Below are positions 1 through 9,280 of a stretch of DNA of 64,000 bases, piece after piece. The notes beneath the pieces are model-generated. The model worked only from the letters and a program-made list of their open reading frames with translations, was not told the origin of the DNA and did no database searches. Each line of letters opens with the position of its first letter. Positions within the stretch are counted from its first letter, which is position 1. Origin of the DNA: DASXHY01 sp035552155 (GTDB lineage: Bacteria; Verrucomicrobiota; Verrucomicrobiia; Limisphaerales; DASXHY01); contig DASZLX010000043.1 of the NCBI GenBank assembly GCA_035552155.1, positions 124,001 to 188,000 of the forward strand, in the 5' to 3' direction. The position numbers and the translations under genes were made by a program.

Positions 1-3000
1 GCGGTGACGAACCTGCCAGCGACGGAGATTCAAACAACCTCGGCAACGTTAAATGGAAAAGTTCTCTTCACCGGCGGCGATTCGCCCAACGTGACGCTTT
101 ATTACGGAACGGTCGACAGCGGATTGAACCCCGGGACCTGGGCGAACAGCCTCGCGCTGGGCAGCCAAAACGGTTCATTTGCAATCCCGGTCACCGGGCT
201 TTCCAAAGGCGTCACTTACTATTTCACCGCTGAAGCCTCCAACAGCGTCGGGACTGTTTGGGCTGCGCCGTCGCTGTCGTTCACTACGCCATCGGCCGCG
301 CCTGCGCTGACTTCGTATGTGAATCCGTTCATCGGGACTTCGCCGAGTCCGCTGTCGGGTTATGGTTTCAGCTTCGATACCGGCGATGTATTTCCCGGCG
401 CCGCGTGTCCCACGGGCATGTTTCAATTCAGCCCGGACACGCCCTCGGGTCAGGCCGGCGGATATTGGTATCCCGACTCGTCCATCAAAGGTTTCAGCAC
501 GCGGCATTTCAGCGGGCGCGGCGTCAATTGCTACGAAGATTTTTCGTTCAAGGCTTTTCTCGGGCCGGTGACGGTGTCGCCGGCGACGAGCAGCGCCACC
601 TACACGGTCAATTTTTCCCACACCAACGAATCCGCGTCGCCGGGATATTACAGCGTATTGCTGAACAACGGCGTGCGGGTCGAGTTGACCGCGACGATGC
701 GGACCGGGATGGGGAAATTTACTTTTCCGAATACCAACGCGGCCACGCTGTTGATTGACGCGGGCTCGAGTGCCGGCGGCAACTCCGCCAATACCTCGAT
801 CACCATTCTCGGCACCAACCAGGTCCAGGGCTATGCGACGGCGAATATCGGCGGCGCGTCGAAAAGTTATACGCTTTATTTTGTTGCTCAATTTGATCAC
901 GGGTTCAGCAGCGCTGGCACTTGGAATGGCGCCACGGTCAGTCCCGGCACCCTGTCGAGCACGGGTTCACAAGTCGGCGCCTTCCTTACTTTTGACGCGA
1001 CGGCCAACCCGGTAGTTTATGCGCGAGTGGGAATTTCGTTTGTGAGCGTGGCCAACGCGCTGGCCAATTTAAACGCGGAAAACACCAACCTGGATTTCGC
1101 CGGCATTCGCAGCGCCGCCGATGCCGCGTGGAATAATGTGCTGGGCAAAATCGTGATCGGCGGCGGCACGCTCGCGCAATTGCAAACCTTTTACACGGCG
1201 CTCTATCATTGTTTCTTTCACCCGGACATTATCAACGACGTGAACGGGCAATATCCCGGCATGGATGGGCAGGTGCACACCGTCGCGAACGGCCATTCCC
1301 AATATGAGAACATCTCCTCCTGGGATATTTACCGCTCCGGCCTGCCGTTGCGGGCGCTGCTGAGTCCCAGCGGAGCCAGTGATATTGCGCAGTCGCTGGT
1401 TAATTACGCGCAACAGGATGCGAGCGCCCGCGCGAACGGCGGCGGCCTGGCCGCGTGGGAACAGACTTATCGCAATTCCGAAAACATGGGCGGCGACGAT
1501 CCGTTGATTTCCATCGCCGGCATGTATGCCCTGGGCGCGACAAATTTTGACACGGCCTCGGCGTTGGCGGCGATGAAGCTCGACGCCGGAACCGCGGGTA
1601 CGACTTCCGACGGCCAGACGGTTCGCTCGGGTTTCAGCCAGTATGTTTCGCTCGGTTACGTGGCCAATCAAACGGCGACCACCTTGACGTATTGCGGGGA
1701 TGATTTTGCGCTGTATCAGTTTTCACAAATGCTGGGTGATACCGATCCGTCCGACGTGACTTACCTGAATCGCTCCGGCAACTGGCGGAATCTGTTCAAC
1801 AGCACGAACAACCTGATGCAAACGCGCAACAGCGACGGCAGCTGGGTGGCGGGCGTGACCGCCGCCACCACGACCGGCTACACGGAAGGTTCGGCGATTC
1901 AATACACCTGGCTGGTGCCGTTCAATCTGCACGGATTGTTCGCCGCCATGGGCGGGAGTTCCAACGCGGTTTCGATTCTGGATAATTATTATCAGCAATT
2001 GAATGGCGGACCGGGCAGCCAATACGAGTGGGTTGGCAACGAACCGTGCGAGGCCGACCCGTGGGATTATGATTATGCCGGCGCGCCGTGGGGCACGCAA
2101 AGCGCCGTCCATCGGATTCTAGCCCAGTGCTTCACGAATACTCCGAGCGGATTTCCGGGCAATGACGACGGCGGCGCGATTTCGTCCTGGTATGTCTTTG
2201 CGGCGCTGGGATTTTATCCCGAGACGCCGAGTGCGGGAGGTTTTGCGATCAACGGTCCGTTGTTTCCGAGCGCCACCATCAATCTGGAAAATGGCCGGCA
2301 AACGACGATTCAAGGCGTCAATTCTTCCGCGCAGAATTATTACATTCAAAGCCTGGCCATCAACGGTGTCAACAGCACCAGCCTGTGGCTGCCGATTGCC
2401 ACGATTCAAAATGGCGCGAACCTGGTATTTAACCTGACCAATGCGCCGTCAGGGTGGGGAACCAACGCAGCGGATGCTCCGCCGTCTTTTGACAACAATC
2501 TTGGTTCGTCTGTTCCGCCGACTCCGACCGGCTTGATCGCCGGTGCGGGCAAGGGACAGGTGAGTTTGAGTTGGGACATCAGCCTGGGCGCGACGAGTTA
2601 CAATGTGAAACGCTCGACCGTAAGCGGCGGTGAAGTGGCTCTTACCAATGTCAGCGATCGGACTTATACCGACGTCGGATTGGCCAACGGCACGGCATAT
2701 TATTACGTGGTTTCGGCGGTGAACACCAACGGCGAAAGCGCCAATTCCGCCGAAGTCAGCGCCACGCCGATTGCGCAGCCGATCCTACAATTGCGAATGC
2801 CCTTCACCAACAGCGCCACCGGCGATCCCGGCGCGACGGTCACGGCCAGTGACTCCAGCAGCGGGGGTCTCAGCATCGTCATGAATATGTTCACTAACGG
2901 CGCCGTTGCCGGCAATCTTCACGGCGCTGCCGCCACGGGCGTAACCCTTCTTGATTCCACCGCGCGCTCGCTCGACATGACCACGAACACGTCGCCCGTG

Positions 3001-3828
3001 TGGACGACGGCGAGTTCCGCCGCCGGCAACAGCACGCCCGAGCCCATCGTCAGCCTACTGAATAATACGACGCTGACCAACCTTGGCTTCAACGGAACCA
3101 TTGCCGGATTCACGGCCACGTTTTGGATGAAGGGAAACATCGCGTTTCCGGCGGCCAACAATACCGGCAGTTCGCCGCGTTTGTGGAATCTGAATACCGG
3201 ACCGACGGGCGGCTCCGTGGGAAACCAGGACAATGGAATGGGCATGCTGTTAAACAGCGCCACCAATCTTGAATTATATTTTGGCAGCAGCGCCGTGGTG
3301 AATGGATTGTCAGCGCCGCTGGCGGCGCATCAATGGTATTTCGTCGCGGTGACTTATGATGGGCAGGTATTCAATCTGTTTTTGGGCACGGACACGGGTG
3401 GTGTGACGTTGGTTGGTACGGCGACGAACCCGGGGCAGTCCATAAACCTGGCTGTCTCGGGCGCCGCTTCCCTGGTGATCGGCAATCAAGGGGGTTTGAC
3501 GCGCGGGTTGAACGGCTGGATGGAGGATTTTCGCATCTACAACGGTGCCGGCGATTCGAACTTTGTGGAGAGCGTGCGCAAAACACTGACTGTCGCGGCG
3601 CCCACGGGGAAATCAAAAATCGTGAGCGTGACCAACGGCGTGGCAACGGTGGATCTGGCCGGCGAACCCGGCACGGCCTACGCCATCGAGCGCTCGACCA
3701 ACCTGGTGGATTGGGTCGTGTTGCTGACGACGAACATGCCCGGAAATGGCGTGGTGGAATACGTGGATCATTTCACCGATTTGACCGCGCTTCCGGCGGC
3801 GGCGTTCTATCGCGTGGCGCAGCCATGA
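1..3828 (+). CDS. GH92 alpha-mannosidase, multidomain, 5'-truncated by the window edge
   Basis: Likely a secreted exo-alpha-mannosidase of glycoside hydrolase family 92, a Ca-dependent inverting family acting on mannans or N-glycans. The frame is open from base 1 and no signal peptide is visible, so the true start lies upstream; the GTG at 4 is probably internal. Visible order: FN3-like module (residues 1-95), GH92 beginning at VNPFIGT (about 105) and running to about 830, a second FN3 (836-922), a LamG-like lectin fold (about 928-1190) and a C-terminal module ending AFYRVAQP. Family hallmarks include SGRG, the acidic GNEPCE (around 679) and FPGNDDGG (717-724). A second GH92 lies at 6871. The MFS transporter starts about 100 bp downstream on the same strand, consistent with a mannoside locus. 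Confidence 0.9.
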   Translation, partial: AVTNLPATEIQTTSATLNGKVLFTGGDSPNVTLYYGTVDSGLNPGTWANSLALGSQNGSFAIPVTGLSKGVTYYFTAEASNSVGTVWAAPSLSFTTPSAAPALTSYVNPFIGTSPSPLSGYGFSFDTGDVFPGAACPTGMFQFSPDTPSGQAGGYWYPDSSIKGFSTRHFSGRGVNCYEDFSFKAFLGPVTVSPATSSATYTVNFSHTNESASPGYYSVLLNNGVRVELTATMRTGMGKFTFPNTNAATLLIDAGSSAGGNSANTSITILGTNQVQGYATANIGGASKSYTLYFVAQFDHGFSSAGTWNGATVSPGTLSSTGSQVGAFLTFDATANPVVYARVGISFVSVANALANLNAENTNLDFAGIRSAADAAWNNVLGKIVIGGGTLAQLQTFYTALYHCFFHPDIINDVNGQYPGMDGQVHTVANGHSQYENISSWDIYRSGLPLRALLSPSGASDIAQSLVNYAQQDASARANGGGLAAWEQTYRNSENMGGDDPLISIAGMYALGATNFDTASALAAMKLDAGTAGTTSDGQTVRSGFSQYVSLGYVANQTATTLTYCGDDFALYQFSQMLGDTDPSDVTYLNRSGNWRNLFNSTNNLMQTRNSDGSWVAGVTAATTTGYTEGSAIQYTWLVPFNLHGLFAAMGGSSNAVSILDNYYQQLNGGPGSQYEWVGNEPCEADPWDYDYAGAPWGTQSAVHRILAQCFTNTPSGFPGNDDGGAISSWYVFAALGFYPETPSAGGFAINGPLFPSATINLENGRQTTIQGVNSSAQNYYIQSLAINGVNSTSLWLPIATIQNGANLVFNLTNAPSGWGTNAADAPPSFDNNLGSSVPPTPTGLIAGAGKGQVSLSWDISLGATSYNVKRSTVSGGEVALTNVSDRTYTDVGLANGTAYYYVVSAVNTNGESANSAEVSATPIAQPILQLRMPFTNSATGDPGATVTASDSSSGGLSIVMNMFTNGAVAGNLHGAAATGVTLLDSTARSLDMTTNTSPVWTTASSAAGNSTPEPIVSLLNNTTLTNLGFNGTIAGFTATFWMKGNIAFPAANNTGSSPRLWNLNTGPTGGSVGNQDNGMGMLLNSATNLELYFGSSAVVNGLSAPLAAHQWYFVAVTYDGQVFNLFLGTDTGGVTLVGTATNPGQSINLAVSGAASLVIGNQGGLTRGLNGWMEDFRIYNGAGDSNFVESVRKTLTVAAPTGKSKIVSVTNGVATVDLAGEPGTAYAIERSTNLVDWVVLLTTNMPGNGVVEYVDHFTDLTALPAAAFYRVAQP

Positions 3829-3928
3829 TGCCTTTACTCCCGCGTTCGCACGGGTCACAATCCGCGCAATCCAATTTTGAATGAAAGACTGCGCGACTAC
3901 GCCCGAGCCGGTCATTTCAATCCACCGG

Positions 3929-5200
3929 ATGAAGAAGCCTCCGATCAAACACCTGCGCTGGTACATTGCGGGTCTGTTGTGCCTCGCTTCTCAACTCAAT
4001 TATCTGGATCGGCAAACTCTTTCCGTACTCGCGGGTACGATTCAAAAAGATTTGCATCTCACCGACGGGGATTATTCCGTCATTACCTTCACGTTTCTGT
4101 GGACGTATGCGGTCGGTTATGCGGTGAGCGGATTTGTCGTGGACCGATTGGGTTCGCGGCGGAGCTTTTTGACTTTTGTCTCCGGATGGTCGTTGGCGAA
4201 CATGCTGCACGCTTTGGCGCGAAGCCTGCCCGGCCTGACGCTGTGCCGCAGTTTTCTGGCGTTGATGGAACCGGCCAATTTTCCCGCGGGCATCAAGGCG
4301 GTGACCGAATGGTTTCCCATGCGCGAGCGAGCATTGGCGGTGGGCATTTTCAATTCCGGCACGGCCGTGGGCAACGCAGTGGCAGTGCCGATCGCGGCGT
4401 TCCTGGCGCTGCATTACGGTTGGCAATCGGCCTTCGTGTTTACCGGCGCGCTGGGATTTTTGTGGGTGGCCCTTTGGGCGAGGTGTTACCGCCTGCCGCA
4501 GGACCATCCGCGCCTTGGCCCGGAGGAGCGCGCCTTAATCATGAGCGGACGCGAGGAGGAAACCGCTGCGGAAAAGGAGAAAATTTCCTCGTGGCAAATT
4601 CTTAAAATGCCCGCCGCGTGGGGTTGCATGCTGGCGCGAATGCTCACGGATCCGATCTCCTACTTCCTGTTTTTTTGGACGCCGAAATATCTCGAAACCG
4701 AGCGCGGCTTCGATTTGAAACACGTCGGAATGTATGCCTGGATTCCGTTCGCGGCGCTGACGGTCGGCAATCTTTTCAGCGGCGCCGCGCCGCGTTACTT
4801 GATCAGCCGCGGCTGGTCTTTGAACCGGGCCCGCAAGCAGACGATGTTTTTTGTTTCCTGCGGCATGCTGGTGTCATTTTTCCTTTTGACGAAGGTTTCC
4901 ACGCCCTTTGGCGCGGTCGCGATGCTGGCGGTGGTGATGTTTGGGCACACAGCCTGGGGCAACGTGACTTTGCCGGCGGAAATTTTCCCGAAAAACGTGG
5001 TCGGTACTGTAACCGGATTCGGCGGCTGCCTGGGCGGAATTGCCGGAGGCCTCGCGCAATTGGCCGTCGCCCGCGTCATCGGGCAGCACGGGTATGCGCC
5101 GGTTTTTGCCACGTGCGCGGTGATGTATCTGGTTGCGTTTGGATTGGTTCACTTGCTGGTGGGCGAATTGGGTGTGATTCGGAGGATTCCACAAACGTAA
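3929..5200 (+). CDS. MFS transporter, ACS/hexuronate-type
   Basis: Inner-membrane major facilitator with about 12 hydrophobic segments. It resembles the anion:cation symporter family (ExuT/GudP type), which imports hexuronates and other sugar acids; the true substrate is unknown. Seen: NYLDRQTLSVLAG in TM1, the loop motif DRLGSRR after TM2, and a WFP-RERA segment between TM4 and TM5. The ATG at 3929 places the first helix at the usual distance; an ATG at 3881 would add 16 residues (MKDCATTPEPVISIHR) and neither start has a clear Shine-Dalgarno. It sits between a GH92 gene and the convergent LacI regulator, so it probably imports a product of the neighbouring hydrolases. Confidence 0.85.
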   Translation: MKKPPIKHLRWYIAGLLCLASQLNYLDRQTLSVLAGTIQKDLHLTDGDYSVITFTFLWTYAVGYAVSGFVVDRLGSRRSFLTFVSGWSLANMLHALARSLPGLTLCRSFLALMEPANFPAGIKAVTEWFPMRERALAVGIFNSGTAVGNAVAVPIAAFLALHYGWQSAFVFTGALGFLWVALWARCYRLPQDHPRLGPEERALIMSGREEETAAEKEKISSWQILKMPAAWGCMLARMLTDPISYFLFFWTPKYLETERGFDLKHVGMYAWIPFAALTVGNLFSGAAPRYLISRGWSLNRARKQTMFFVSCGMLVSFFLLTKVSTPFGAVAMLAVVMFGHTAWGNVTLPAEIFPKNVVGTVTGFGGCLGGIAGGLAQLAVARVIGQHGYAPVFATCAVMYLVAFGLVHLLVGELGVIRRIPQT

Positions 5201-5232
5201 AATGTGAAGACCAGTGAGAACCTCTTTACATT

Positions 5233-6312
5233 TCACGCTTTGCGTTTTCCGTTCACCGGCGGTCTCACGGTGGATCCGTTCACCCAGACTCCCTGAATTA
5301 AAACCGTGCGCGGCAGGTCGGGAATGCCGCGCTCGTTTCGTTGCAGAATGGCCACCAGGGAATCAGCCGCGGCCTCGCCGATCTCGGGCGCGTTTTCGTA
5401 AATGCCGCTGACGCGCCCCGTGCGCGAGGGACAATCCACGTTCACCAACCCGATGTCCTCGGGCACGCGACGATTGGCATTTTGCAGCCATTCTTCCATG
5501 TAAAGATGGTGGCCGATGATTACATCCGGCCGCGCGCGATCGAGCCACTTACGGAAATTCGTCTCGGTCCAATCCTCGTCGGAAACCAGGAACGGCTGGA
5601 CGGGCGGGGATTTGAACAGAACTTTTTGTTCGGCGAGCAGGCCGCCGAGCCATTGATGATGAATGCGTTCGTCGAGGCTGCGCCGCATCGCCAGGCCGGG
5701 CCGGCGATAGCCGCGTTCCCACAATTTCTGCATGATGAGCCGCATCGAATTGAAGTGATTGTGAGCAATCCGATGCAGGCTGGGCTCAACCAGCGAGTAG
5801 GCGATGGCAACCGCCGAAAAATGCTCCCACAAAAATTCCACGCAGGTTCCCGGCAGCGGCATGGGCGCGATGATGAGCCCGTGGATATTCCGCGTGATCA
5901 AAATCTTGCTCATGCGTTTCGGAGTCATTCCCGGTTCGGTCAGCCAGAATTCCTCCAATTGATAACCGTGCCGTTCCGCGCCGAGCTTGGCGCCGTCGTA
6001 GAACTGGCCGAAAATCCGGATTTTTTTCCAGCCGGCGCGGGTCGGGAATTGAGTGATATAGCCGAGCTTGAGATTGTAATGAGCGGGTTGTCCCGCGCGC
6101 CGCTGGCTCATCAAGGCGGAGACGAGGGGATTGGGCCGGTAGCCCAGCCGGTCGGCGATTTCCTGGATGCGCGCCTTGAGTTTGGTGGAAACGGCCGCCT
6201 GCTTGCGCAATGCCCGCGAGACCGTCATCAAACTGACCCCCGCTTCCAGCGCAATGTCCTTGATGGTAACCGTCTTGCGGATGGGAGAAAGGGGCAACTC
6301 GCTGGTGCTCAT
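5233..6312 (-). CDS. LacI-family transcriptional regulator
   Basis: Sugar-responsive DNA-binding repressor of 359 aa, normal for the family. Residues about 15-70 form the LacI helix-turn-helix and hinge (VTIKDIALEAGVSLMTVSRA, later LGYRPNPLVSALM). The rest is a periplasmic-binding-protein-like effector domain (from GYITQFPT to DLPRTVLIQG) with the usual DVIIGHH and VPEDIGLVNVD strands. The gene is convergent with the MFS gene and divergent from the cupin gene. A perfect 6-4-6 palindrome covers its start codon, which suggests autorepression. The ligand is unknown; a mannose- or uronate-derived sugar fits the context. Confidence 0.9.
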   Translation of the reverse strand: MSTSELPLSPIRKTVTIKDIALEAGVSLMTVSRALRKQAAVSTKLKARIQEIADRLGYRPNPLVSALMSQRRAGQPAHYNLKLGYITQFPTRAGWKKIRIFGQFYDGAKLGAERHGYQLEEFWLTEPGMTPKRMSKILITRNIHGLIIAPMPLPGTCVEFLWEHFSAVAIAYSLVEPSLHRIAHNHFNSMRLIMQKLWERGYRRPGLAMRRSLDERIHHQWLGGLLAEQKVLFKSPPVQPFLVSDEDWTETNFRKWLDRARPDVIIGHHLYMEEWLQNANRRVPEDIGLVNVDCPSRTGRVSGIYENAPEIGEAAADSLVAILQRNERGIPDLPRTVLIQGVWVNGSTVRPPVNGKRKA

Positions 6313-6326
6313 GTTATGATTAACAT
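6311..6326. promoter_or_regulatory. Candidate LacI-type operator
   Basis: Perfect inverted repeat ATGTTA-TGAT-TAACAT. It overlaps the start codon of the LacI-family gene and lies about 50 bp before the divergent cupin gene. Even-spaced palindromes of this size are typical of LacI-family operators. The assignment rests on position and symmetry only. Confidence 0.5.
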
Positions 6327-6373
6327 ATAAAGTCCCTTTCTTTGGTAAAGAATTTTTTTAGATTTGTTTATGT

Positions 6374-6802
6374 ATGCAATTTGTCTTTCCCACCTCCCGA
6401 GCGAGGCGTTACCGCTTTCCCACGCATATTAACGACATCGTGGTGGACCGCGCGGATTCGCAAACGTCGGAGGTATTCGTCGTTGTTCTGGAACCGGGCG
6501 AGGCGCCGCCGCTTCACAAGCACGATGACACCGAGCAGATTTTTTACGTTTTGGAAGGGGAAGGGGTGTTAAGGATCGGCGCAGTTCAAACGGAACACGC
6601 CGTTCGTTCCCAGGATGTCGTCCGCATTCCGCCGGGGACATTGCATTCCATCCGCTGCACCGGTGCAAAACCGTTGCGCTACCTGGCGGTGGATTGTTTC
6701 GTGGCCGGCCGCCCGCCGATAGACGAACCGACCTGGGACGCGCACGCAAAAGTCATCTGCCGGGAGCAGGGTTGGGATTGTGAGAAGGTGACCGAAGTTT
6801 AA
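6374..6802 (+). CDS. Cupin-domain protein
   Basis: A 142-aa single-domain cupin beta-barrel. Motif 1 supplies H48, H50 and E54 (PPLHKHDDTEQIFYVLEGEG) and motif 2 supplies H91 (PPGTLHSI), so a complete metal site is present. The C-terminal tail is short (WDAHAKVICREQGWDCEKV). Cupins of this size include sugar isomerases, small-molecule binding proteins and oxygenases; the substrate cannot be told. It diverges from the LacI gene and stands 68 bp before a GH92 gene, so it may share their control. The ATG at 6374 gives a compact protein; another ATG four bases upstream is out of frame, and no Shine-Dalgarno is evident. Confidence 0.8.
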   Translation: MQFVFPTSRARRYRFPTHINDIVVDRADSQTSEVFVVVLEPGEAPPLHKHDDTEQIFYVLEGEGVLRIGAVQTEHAVRSQDVVRIPPGTLHSIRCTGAKPLRYLAVDCFVAGRPPIDEPTWDAHAKVICREQGWDCEKVTEV

Positions 6803-6870
6803 GCGTGCCGAATCTTTTCCGCAGCGCAGAATTCACTCTCCGTTCCGAGAGTGGCAAAAGTTGAATAAAT

Positions 6871-9117
6871 ATGAAACGACTTCACACAGCTTTTTTTGCA
6901 ATCACCGCGGCGGGAACTGTACATTTAATGGCGGCGCAGGGGTTGGCATTGGCGCCGCTGGTCAATCCGTTCATTGGCACCGACCCGAACCCATTCAGCA
7001 AAGTCGGTTACTCCTTCGACACGGGAAATGTGTTTCCGGGCGCGGTCTGCCCGCGCGGGATGGTGGCGTGGAGTCCCGACACGACCCACCAACGGCAGAT
7101 CGCCGGCGGTTATTGGTATCCCGACGGCACGATTGAGGATTTCAGCCTGACGCATTTCAGCGGGCGCGGCGTGCCGTGCCTGAAAGACATTCCGTTCATG
7201 CCGGTGATGGGGCCCATCGACGCTTCTCCAGGCACGAATTGGAATCGGTTTGCCGCGACTTTTTCGCACGCGAACGAAAGCGCGCACGGCGGTTATTATC
7301 GCGTCAAATTTGACAACGGCATCGAAACGGAATTGACCGCGACGCCGCGAACCGGGATGGCGCGATTTGTTTTTCCGTCCGCATCGGCGGCCACGTTGTT
7401 GATTCGCGCCGACAGCTCGATTTCGATCAGCAATAATGAAGTGACGGGATTTCACGTCGGCAAAATCGGCGGGAATCGGCCTTACACGACTTATTTCGTC
7501 GCCCAGTTCGACCGCCCGTTTCACGGAAAAACCTGGGCGGGCGAAGCCATCAGCGATGCCGCCACTGCGGAAGACAAAGCCAGCGGGGCCATTTTAACAT
7601 TTGATGCCGCGACGAATTCTCCTGTGCAGGTGCGCGTCGGGATTTCGTATGTCAGCATCGGAAACGCCAGGGCAAATCTCACCGCGGAAAACCCGCGGTG
7701 GGATTTTTCCGCGGTCCGGCAAGAGGCGGACGCGGCCTGGAACACCGTTTTGAATCGCATTCAGGTCGAAGGCGGGACCGACGAACAGCGGCAGGTGTTT
7801 TACACGGCGCTTTATCACTGTTTCATGCACCCGAACGTGCTGGAGGACGGCGACGGCGAATATCCGGGCATGGACGGCAAGATTCATCGCGTGGAAAAAG
7901 GACGTCATCAATACCAAAACATTCCGGCCTGGGACCAGTGGCGTTCCTACGCGGCGCTCATTGCGGTTTTGGCTCCGAGCGAAAGCAGTGACATCATGCA
8001 ATCGCTCGTCAATTATGCCCAGCAGGACGCGAGCGTGCGGACCAACGGCGGGGGATTGCCTCGCTGGCAGCAGGTCAATCGCAATTCGGGAGGCATGGTC
8101 GGCGACGGCGATGACGCGATCATTTCCTCGGCTTACGCGTTTGGCGCACGTCGGTTTGACACCCGGGCAGCTTTGGTGGCGATGGACAAAGGCGCGTCCG
8201 ACCCCACCGCGACTTCCGATGGAGCCCGGTCGCGCTCCGGTTTGGCGGATTATTTGCAATTGGGATACGTGCCGAATGAAGCCGCAGTCACCCTGGAATA
8301 TTGCAATAATGATTTTGCGGTGGCGCAATTTGCGAAAGCTTTGGGCGACGAAAAGAAGCACGCGGAGTATTCGCAACGGGCGCAGAACTGGGAAAATCTT
8401 TATGACGATTCCACCGGGCTTATCCGTCCGCGCAAGGCGGATGGAACTTGGGCGACCAATTTTTCCGCCGGGTCCGGCAAAGGATTCGTCGAGGGCACAG
8501 CCGCGCAATACGTCTGGATGGTGAATTTCAATTTGCGGGGATTGATCGACAAAATGGGCGGCAACGACCGGGCGGTCGAACGGCTCGACCATTTTTTCAC
8601 AAAACTGAACGCCCAGCCGTTTAGCGGCGACCTCGCTTACATGGGCAACGAGCCATGCGAGGAAACGCCGTGGGTTTATGATTTCGCGGGCGCGCCGTCG
8701 CACGCGCAGGCCGTCGTGCGCCGCATTCAAAACGAACTGTTCACAACCAAGCCGAATGGATTCCCTGGCAATGACGATGCCGGTGCGTTGTCCTCATGGT
8801 ATGTTTTTTCCACGCTCGGTCTTTTTCCAGAAATACCCGGCGTTGCCGGATTCGCGGTGGGCAGCCCGCAATTTTCGAAGGCGATCGTCCATCTGGAAAA
8901 TGGTAAAACCATCCGGATTCAGGGTGCGAATGCCTCGGTCGAAAATTGTTATGTCCAAACCTTGAAATTGAACGGGCGCAGTTACGATAGTCCATGGATT
9001 CAATGGCGCGATTTGGAGGGCGGGGCAACCCTGGATTTTGCGTTAGGAAACCAACCGTCCCAATGGGGAAACGATTCTAAGCAGGCCCCGCCGTCTTTTG
9101 ACGCAGCTAAACCATAG
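6871..9117 (+). CDS. GH92 alpha-mannosidase, secreted
   Basis: A complete 748-aa GH92 enzyme made up of a signal peptide (MKRLHTAFFAITAAGTVHLMAAQG) and the catalytic unit, without the FN3, LamG and C-terminal modules of the first copy. Family features: VNPFIGTDPNPF near residue 31, SGRGVPC, the acidic GNEPCE (592-597) and FPGNDDAGALSSW (631-643). These correspond to conserved acidic segments of the GH92 catalytic centre. It is clearly paralogous to the enzyme at 1-3828 (shared YYRVKF/YYSVLL, QYQNIPAWD/QYENISSWD and LVNYAQQDAS stretches). Two family members in one locus suggest different linkages or different cell locations, but specificity cannot be read from sequence. Confidence 0.93.
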   Translation: MKRLHTAFFAITAAGTVHLMAAQGLALAPLVNPFIGTDPNPFSKVGYSFDTGNVFPGAVCPRGMVAWSPDTTHQRQIAGGYWYPDGTIEDFSLTHFSGRGVPCLKDIPFMPVMGPIDASPGTNWNRFAATFSHANESAHGGYYRVKFDNGIETELTATPRTGMARFVFPSASAATLLIRADSSISISNNEVTGFHVGKIGGNRPYTTYFVAQFDRPFHGKTWAGEAISDAATAEDKASGAILTFDAATNSPVQVRVGISYVSIGNARANLTAENPRWDFSAVRQEADAAWNTVLNRIQVEGGTDEQRQVFYTALYHCFMHPNVLEDGDGEYPGMDGKIHRVEKGRHQYQNIPAWDQWRSYAALIAVLAPSESSDIMQSLVNYAQQDASVRTNGGGLPRWQQVNRNSGGMVGDGDDAIISSAYAFGARRFDTRAALVAMDKGASDPTATSDGARSRSGLADYLQLGYVPNEAAVTLEYCNNDFAVAQFAKALGDEKKHAEYSQRAQNWENLYDDSTGLIRPRKADGTWATNFSAGSGKGFVEGTAAQYVWMVNFNLRGLIDKMGGNDRAVERLDHFFTKLNAQPFSGDLAYMGNEPCEETPWVYDFAGAPSHAQAVVRRIQNELFTTKPNGFPGNDDAGALSSWYVFSTLGLFPEIPGVAGFAVGSPQFSKAIVHLENGKTIRIQGANASVENCYVQTLKLNGRSYDSPWIQWRDLEGGATLDFALGNQPSQWGNDSKQAPPSFDAAKP

Positions 9118-9280
9118 CCAGTCAGGGCCTTCGAACACCGGGGCTGGAAGCGGAAATGGATTGCCTTGGCGGGTGGCATTTGCGATGCTTACCCCAGTTA
9201 TCGATGCTGACATGCCATACGTTTTCTAGCTGCACCGGATACCTTCCTTAACTCAATGGCGGCAACCCTATTTTTTCTGA

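Noticed and set aside
175..900. Long minus-strand ORF opposite the first GH92
   Set aside because: Arg-rich shadow of the GH92 frame without any domain; high GC gives many such frames.
5341..6330. 329-aa plus-strand ORF opposite the LacI gene
   Set aside because: The LacI frame on the other strand has full HTH and effector domains; this one has none and is a shadow.
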